Assembly (NCBI GenBank): GCA_036835325.1
Contig: DAITMF010000073.1
Location: forward strand, 1 to 10,951
Direction: 5' to 3'
Length of the DNA: 10,951 nt
From: CAMCHP01 sp036835325
Lineage (GTDB): Bacteria; Bacteroidota; Bacteroidia; Flavobacteriales_D; Sanyastnellaceae
This document shows, piece after piece, positions 7,306 through 10,951 of this stretch. A program made the position numbers and the translations under genes. A model generated the notes under the pieces. It saw nothing but the letters and a program-made list of their open reading frames with translations, searched no databases and was not told where the DNA came from. Position 1 is the first letter of the stretch. Every line of letters begins with the position of its first letter.

Positions 7306-7822
7306 GGGGTTGCGCCATATCGGACGAATCGTGTTTTTCGTCACCGTGCAAGGACTCATCTTGAACAGGATGGACCTTTGGCAGGGCTACATTTTGCCTG
7401 CGCTGTACATTTACGGCATTCTGATGTTGCCCATTACCACCCCACGTGTGGTGCTCTTGTTGGCCGGTTTTGGCACCGGCATGCTGATGGACATGTTCAC
7501 CAACACCGGAGGTTTGCACACTTCGGCATGCCTTTTGCTTGCTTTTTTTCAGCCCCTTGTGCTGCGCGTGCTTTCGCCACGTGAAGGTTATGAATCGGGG
7601 CAGCGCCAAACCGTTATGGACCTTGGCTGGGGCTGGTTTTTTGCCTATGCCGGCTCGCTCACTTTCGTGCACCATTTCTGGCTGTTTTTCATGGAGCAGT
7701 TGCGCTTTACCCCCTTCTTTAGCACGGTGGGCAAAGTGCTTTTGAGTGCATTGACTACCGTTGTACTCATGATCATAAGTCAGTACCTTGGGTACTCGGG
7801 CAAAGACCGACGCAACACATGA
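7298..7822 (+). CDS. mreD: Rod shape-determining protein MreD
   Basis: Predicted 174-residue integral membrane protein with about five or six hydrophobic segments, the usual size and shape for MreD, a poorly understood partner of MreC. The conserved-looking core is GTGMLMDMFTNTGGLHTSA, with Asp65 in a membrane-embedded Gly-rich stretch. I chose the ATG at 7298, which overlaps the mreC end as ATGATTGA. A longer version from a TTG at 7274 would add eight polar residues and is less likely. The stop overlaps the mrdA start as ATGA, which suggests translational coupling. MreD sequences diverge greatly, so the call relies on topology and position as well as on motifs. Confidence 0.88.
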   Translation: MIEGLRHIGRIVFFVTVQGLILNRMDLWQGYILPALYIYGILMLPITTPRVVLLLAGFGTGMLMDMFTNTGGLHTSACLLLAFFQPLVLRVLSPREGYESGQRQTVMDLGWGWFFAYAGSLTFVHHFWLFFMEQLRFTPFFSTVGKVLLSALTTVVLMIISQYLGYSGKDRRNT

Positions 7823-9627
7823 ACCTTTCGAACCGGCGTTACATCGTTTCGGCCATCTTTCTCTTTTTCGGGGTGGTGTTTGTGGTGCGTTTGTTTACCC
7901 TTCAAATCAGCAGCGACCGCTGGCGCGCCAAGGCGGCTGAACTTACTGAAGACAAAATCAGGGTGTACCCCAGCCGCGGCTCGATTTACGACCGCAACGG
8001 TACACTGCTCGTTGCAAACCGTGCCATTTATGACCTCATGGTGGTGCCCCGCTTCGTTGATGCCTTTGATACTTCGGCGTTTTGCGCACTCACCGGCATG
8101 AGCAAAGAGCAGCTTATCAGCCAACTCGATAAAGCCCGCAATTACAGCCGCTACAAAGCCTCGGTGCTGCTCAAGCAAATTGACCCTGAGTGGTACGCCA
8201 GCATCAACGAACGCTTGCACGAGTTTCCGGGCTTTTATGGTCAGCCGCGCACCGTGCGCAGCTACCAAAAGGGCATCGGTGCGCATGTGCTGGGTGATTA
8301 TGCCGAAGCCTCACCGGCCGACATTGAAGCCGATAAGTATTATGTTCCCGGAGATTACGTCGGCAAAAGCGGAGTGGAGCGGATTTATGAGAAAGAGTTG
8401 CGCGGACGCAAAGGCGCGCGGTATGTGCTCGTCGATGTGCGAAACAACATTCAGGAGCGTTTGGCTGAAGGCCGCTACGACACTGCGGCTGTGCAAGGGG
8501 CTGACCTTACCCTCACCCTTGATGCCGAACTGCAAGCCTACGCCGAGCGGCTTATGCTGAATAAGATGGGCAGTGTGGTGGCCATTGAGCCGGCCACCGG
8601 TGAAATCTTGGCATTGGTGAGTGCTCCTGCGTACAATCCGAACCTGTTGGTGGGCTCTGCGCGCGGCAAGAACTACGCCGCCTTGCAGGCCGATTCGCTC
8701 AAGCCGCTGTACAACAGGGCGATACAAGGGCAGTACCGACCTGGGTCGATTTGGAAAATGATTCAAAGCCTTGTCGCCTTGGAGATGGGTAAAATTACCC
8801 CACAAACCCGCATCGCGTGCAACCGCAGCATCATTGGCTGCCACGGTTCGCACAGTTACGACGATTTGGAAGGCGCCATCATTCACTCCTGCAACCCTTA
8901 TTTTAGAGATGTGATGCGCCGCATGGTGGAGCAAGGCAAACGCAACAGCCGTTTCGAAGACGCTGCCTTGGGCCTCGCCGAATGGCGAGAATACATTTTG
9001 CGTTTCGGATTTGGCTCAGACCTTGGTACCGACATCCCAAACATCAAAACGGGCAATGTGCCGAGTGTCGAAGACTACAACAAGCGGTACAAGGGTCCGC
9101 TCACTTGGGCGTTTTCAACCATTTACTCAATTTCAATTGGCGAAGGCGAGCTGGAGGTCACCCCCTTGCAAATGGCCAATTTGGCCGCCATCATTGCCAA
9201 CCGCGGCAAGTGGTACCGACCCCACGTTATCAAGTCAATTGGCACTGAGGGCAAGCCTGCCAAGTACACCGAGCTGGTTGATACACGCATTCAGCCTGAG
9301 CACTTCGAAACCGTTGTTTCAGCCATGGAGAAGGTGGTGAGCCAGCCCGGAGGTACGGCCTCGCGCGCTCGCATCGAAGGCATCGAAGTGTGCGGCAAAA
9401 CGGGTACAGTGCAAAACGACCCCTTGCCTGACCACAGCGTTTTCATGGCCTTCGCACCGAAAGACAATCCGAAGATTGCCATCAGCGTGTACGTAGAGTC
9501 AGCAGGCTTTGGCGGTCAGTGGGCAGCGCCAATTGCCAGTTTGCTCATTGAGCAGTACCTAAATGACTCGATCAGCGATCAGAAGAAAGAACAGCGCATC
9601 TTGGATGCCGTATTCCCCGAACCATGA
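7819..9627 (+). CDS. mrdA: Penicillin-binding protein 2, peptidoglycan transpeptidase
   Basis: Predicted 602-residue class B penicillin-binding protein that crosslinks new peptidoglycan during elongation, paired with RodA. An N-terminal membrane anchor is visible (about residues 9-29). It is followed by the pedestal-domain signature RGSIYDRNG (53-61) and a C-terminal transpeptidase domain. The three active-site motifs are present: S310-I-W-K313 (nucleophile Ser310), S357-C-N359 and K527-T-G-T530. E. coli PBP2 has 633 residues, so the length fits. The ATG overlaps the mreD stop (ATGA) and the stop overlaps the rodA start (ATGA). The position beside mreCD and rodA separates it from the division enzyme FtsI. 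All catalytic residues are intact. The Trp in the first motif differs from the Phe or Val I would expect there. Confidence 0.96.
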   Translation: MNLSNRRYIVSAIFLFFGVVFVVRLFTLQISSDRWRAKAAELTEDKIRVYPSRGSIYDRNGTLLVANRAIYDLMVVPRFVDAFDTSAFCALTGMSKEQLISQLDKARNYSRYKASVLLKQIDPEWYASINERLHEFPGFYGQPRTVRSYQKGIGAHVLGDYAEASPADIEADKYYVPGDYVGKSGVERIYEKELRGRKGARYVLVDVRNNIQERLAEGRYDTAAVQGADLTLTLDAELQAYAERLMLNKMGSVVAIEPATGEILALVSAPAYNPNLLVGSARGKNYAALQADSLKPLYNRAIQGQYRPGSIWKMIQSLVALEMGKITPQTRIACNRSIIGCHGSHSYDDLEGAIIHSCNPYFRDVMRRMVEQGKRNSRFEDAALGLAEWREYILRFGFGSDLGTDIPNIKTGNVPSVEDYNKRYKGPLTWAFSTIYSISIGEGELEVTPLQMANLAAIIANRGKWYRPHVIKSIGTEGKPAKYTELVDTRIQPEHFETVVSAMEKVVSQPGGTASRARIEGIEVCGKTGTVQNDPLPDHSVFMAFAPKDNPKIAISVYVESAGFGGQWAAPIASLLIEQYLNDSISDQKKEQRILDAVFPEP

Positions 9628-10951
9628 GCGCCCGCAACCAACGCAACGTATTTCGCAACTTCGACTGGCTCACCATTGGTTTGTACGGCGTTTTGGTGGT
9701 GTTGGGCCTGCTAAACATCTACAGCACCAATTACGATCCCGAAGCAAAAACTTGGCTGAGCTTCGCTACAGACCCCGGCCGTCAGCTCATTTGGATGGGC
9801 ATTTGCGCCGTGCTCTGCGTGGTGATTTTGAACATTGAAGGGGAGTTTTTCATACGCTTTTCGGTGATTACCTACCTCAGTGTTCTTCTCTTGCTGGTGC
9901 TCGTGCTGTTGGTGGGCTCTGAGCGCAACGGTGCCAAGGCCTGGTTCGGCATCGGCTCGTTTGGTATTCAGCCCAGTGAGTTTGCGAAAACCTCCATTGC
10001 GCTGCTGCTGGCGTGGTTTTTGAGTCGGCCGGGGACGAAGTTCAAATCGCTCGGCACGCGTTTGGGTGCCGTAGCCATCATCGCTTTGCCCGCCGCGTTG
10101 ATCATGCTGCAGCCCGACGTCGGCACCATTTTGGTGTTCATCGCGTTCGTCTTCGCACTCTACCGTGAAGGCCTGTCGGGTAACATCCTCATTATCGGTT
10201 TCGGAACCGTGATTTTGGCCATTGTATCGATTCTCGCCGGTGCGGCAGATGTCAACTATCCCTGGTTCGGCGAACAAAGCGGGATATACGTCCTTCTCCT
10301 TGTTTTATTTGGATTGGGGATTTTGGGGATGGTCGGTGTAAGCAATTTTGTTCTGCCCCGCTACCGTCGGGTCAACTACCGTACCGTCGTTTTGAGCACA
10401 CTCGGCGCCATTCTCTTGTCGCTGGCTGTGAAAACCGTGGTGGAGGATGTCATGAAGGGATACCAGCGTGAGCGGATTTACGTGTTGTTTGGGATGGACG
10501 TGACCAATCCGGATGCCGATTACAACATTCGCCACGCAAAAGCCGCCATCGGTTCAGGAGGTTTAACGGGCAAAGGCTACTTGAACGGCCCGATGACCCG
10601 CTACAGTTTCGTCCCCGAGCAGCAAACCGACTTCATCTTCTGCACCGTGGGTGAGGAGTGGGGCTTTATTGGCGGCACCTTGATCATTGCGCTGTTCTTG
10701 ACATTGATTTTGCGCATCATAGCGTTGGCTGAGCGGCAGCGTTCGCAGTTTTCACGCATCTACGGGTACTGCGTGGCCAGCATTTTGTTTATGCACGTGC
10801 TGATTAACGTGGGCATGGTGTTGGGCGTGGCCCCGGTGATTGGCATTCCGCTGCCGTTTTTCAGCTACGGCGGCTCATCCCTCCTCGGATTTACCGTATT
10901 GCTGATGATCATGGTGCGCTTGGATGCCGAGCGGTTCAGTGTGTTTCGGTA
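9624..10951 (+). CDS. rodA: RodA, SEDS peptidoglycan glycosyltransferase (right edge)
   Basis: A multi-pass membrane enzyme that polymerises lipid II into glycan strands during elongation, working with PBP2. 442 codons are read without a stop, and the window ends after TA of the next codon (10950-10951). SEDS motifs are in place: QPSEFAK (116-122), LQPDVGT with the presumed catalytic Asp165, PEQQTDF (331-337) followed by a GEEWGF block, and PFFSYGGSS ending at about residue 419. The last residues, RLDAERFSVFR, resemble a normal cytoplasmic tail, so the cut codon is probably a TAA or TAG stop and the protein is essentially complete. The start overlaps the PBP2 stop as ATGA. The gene order favours RodA over the division paralogue FtsW. 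A polar stretch near residues 205-218 (DVNYPWFGEQSG) sits between hydrophobic segments and is probably a periplasmic loop. Confidence 0.95.
   Translation, partial: MSARNQRNVFRNFDWLTIGLYGVLVVLGLLNIYSTNYDPEAKTWLSFATDPGRQLIWMGICAVLCVVILNIEGEFFIRFSVITYLSVLLLLVLVLLVGSERNGAKAWFGIGSFGIQPSEFAKTSIALLLAWFLSRPGTKFKSLGTRLGAVAIIALPAALIMLQPDVGTILVFIAFVFALYREGLSGNILIIGFGTVILAIVSILAGAADVNYPWFGEQSGIYVLLLVLFGLGILGMVGVSNFVLPRYRRVNYRTVVLSTLGAILLSLAVKTVVEDVMKGYQRERIYVLFGMDVTNPDADYNIRHAKAAIGSGGLTGKGYLNGPMTRYSFVPEQQTDFIFCTVGEEWGFIGGTLIIALFLTLILRIIALAERQRSQFSRIYGYCVASILFMHVLINVGMVLGVAPVIGIPLPFFSYGGSSLLGFTVLLMIMVRLDAERFSVFR

Noticed and set aside
6331..7359. 342-codon minus-strand open frame opposite mreC
   Set aside because: It spans the mreB end, mreC and the mreD start on the wrong strand and has no motif. 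The sense genes are intact and overlapping.
9711..10535. Minus-strand open frames opposite rodA
   Set aside because: Polar, low-complexity products antisense to a multi-pass membrane gene, a usual artefact because hydrophobic codons read as polar ones in reverse.
9624..10951. Possible frameshift or truncation in rodA
   Set aside because: Codon-by-codon reading gives one uninterrupted frame with all SEDS motifs in order. The only incompleteness is the window edge.

Overview
The window looks like a chromosomal segment of a moderately GC-rich member of the Bacteroidota, possibly Flavobacteriales-like. Three things suggest this. The order purH-mreB-mreC-mreD-mrdA(PBP2)-rodA is one I know from Bacteroidota genomes. 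The gene starts lack convincing Shine-Dalgarno sequences. A perfect TAnnTTTG element, the Bacteroidota -7 promoter box, lies in front of mreB. The lineage is inferred from layout and motifs, not from any search.

Left part (about 80-3699): a divergent cyanophycin pair. On the minus strand is a cyanophycinase (cphB, peptidase family S51). On the plus strand, across a 98-bp shared control region, is a full-length cyanophycin synthetase (cphA). CphA polymerises Asp and Arg into a nitrogen-rich storage polymer and CphB cuts the polymer to beta-Asp-Arg dipeptides, so the pair covers making and mobilising the reserve. The isoaspartyl dipeptidase that would finish degradation is not in this window. 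A strong intrinsic terminator closes cphA.

Middle (3787-5316): purH, the bifunctional enzyme for the last two steps of IMP synthesis. Its start is only about 20 bp beyond the cphA terminator, so the longer reading frame opening at a GTG at 3700 is not the real start.

Right part (5422-end): the elongasome operon mreB-mreC-mreD-mrdA-rodA. It is tightly packed: a 21-bp gap, an 8-bp overlap, then two ATGA overlaps. It encodes the cytoskeletal filament, its periplasmic and membrane adaptors, the transpeptidase PBP2 and the SEDS glycosyltransferase RodA. rodA runs into the right edge, probably within one base of its stop codon.

I see no RNA genes, mobile elements, CRISPR arrays or broken genes. 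Nearly all the sequence is explained by well-known families. The points worth a second look are the cyanophycin cassette in this type of genome, its retained primer-making motif, the terminator squeezed against purH, and the mreB promoter with an overlapping inverted repeat. I did not find a convincing undescribed system.
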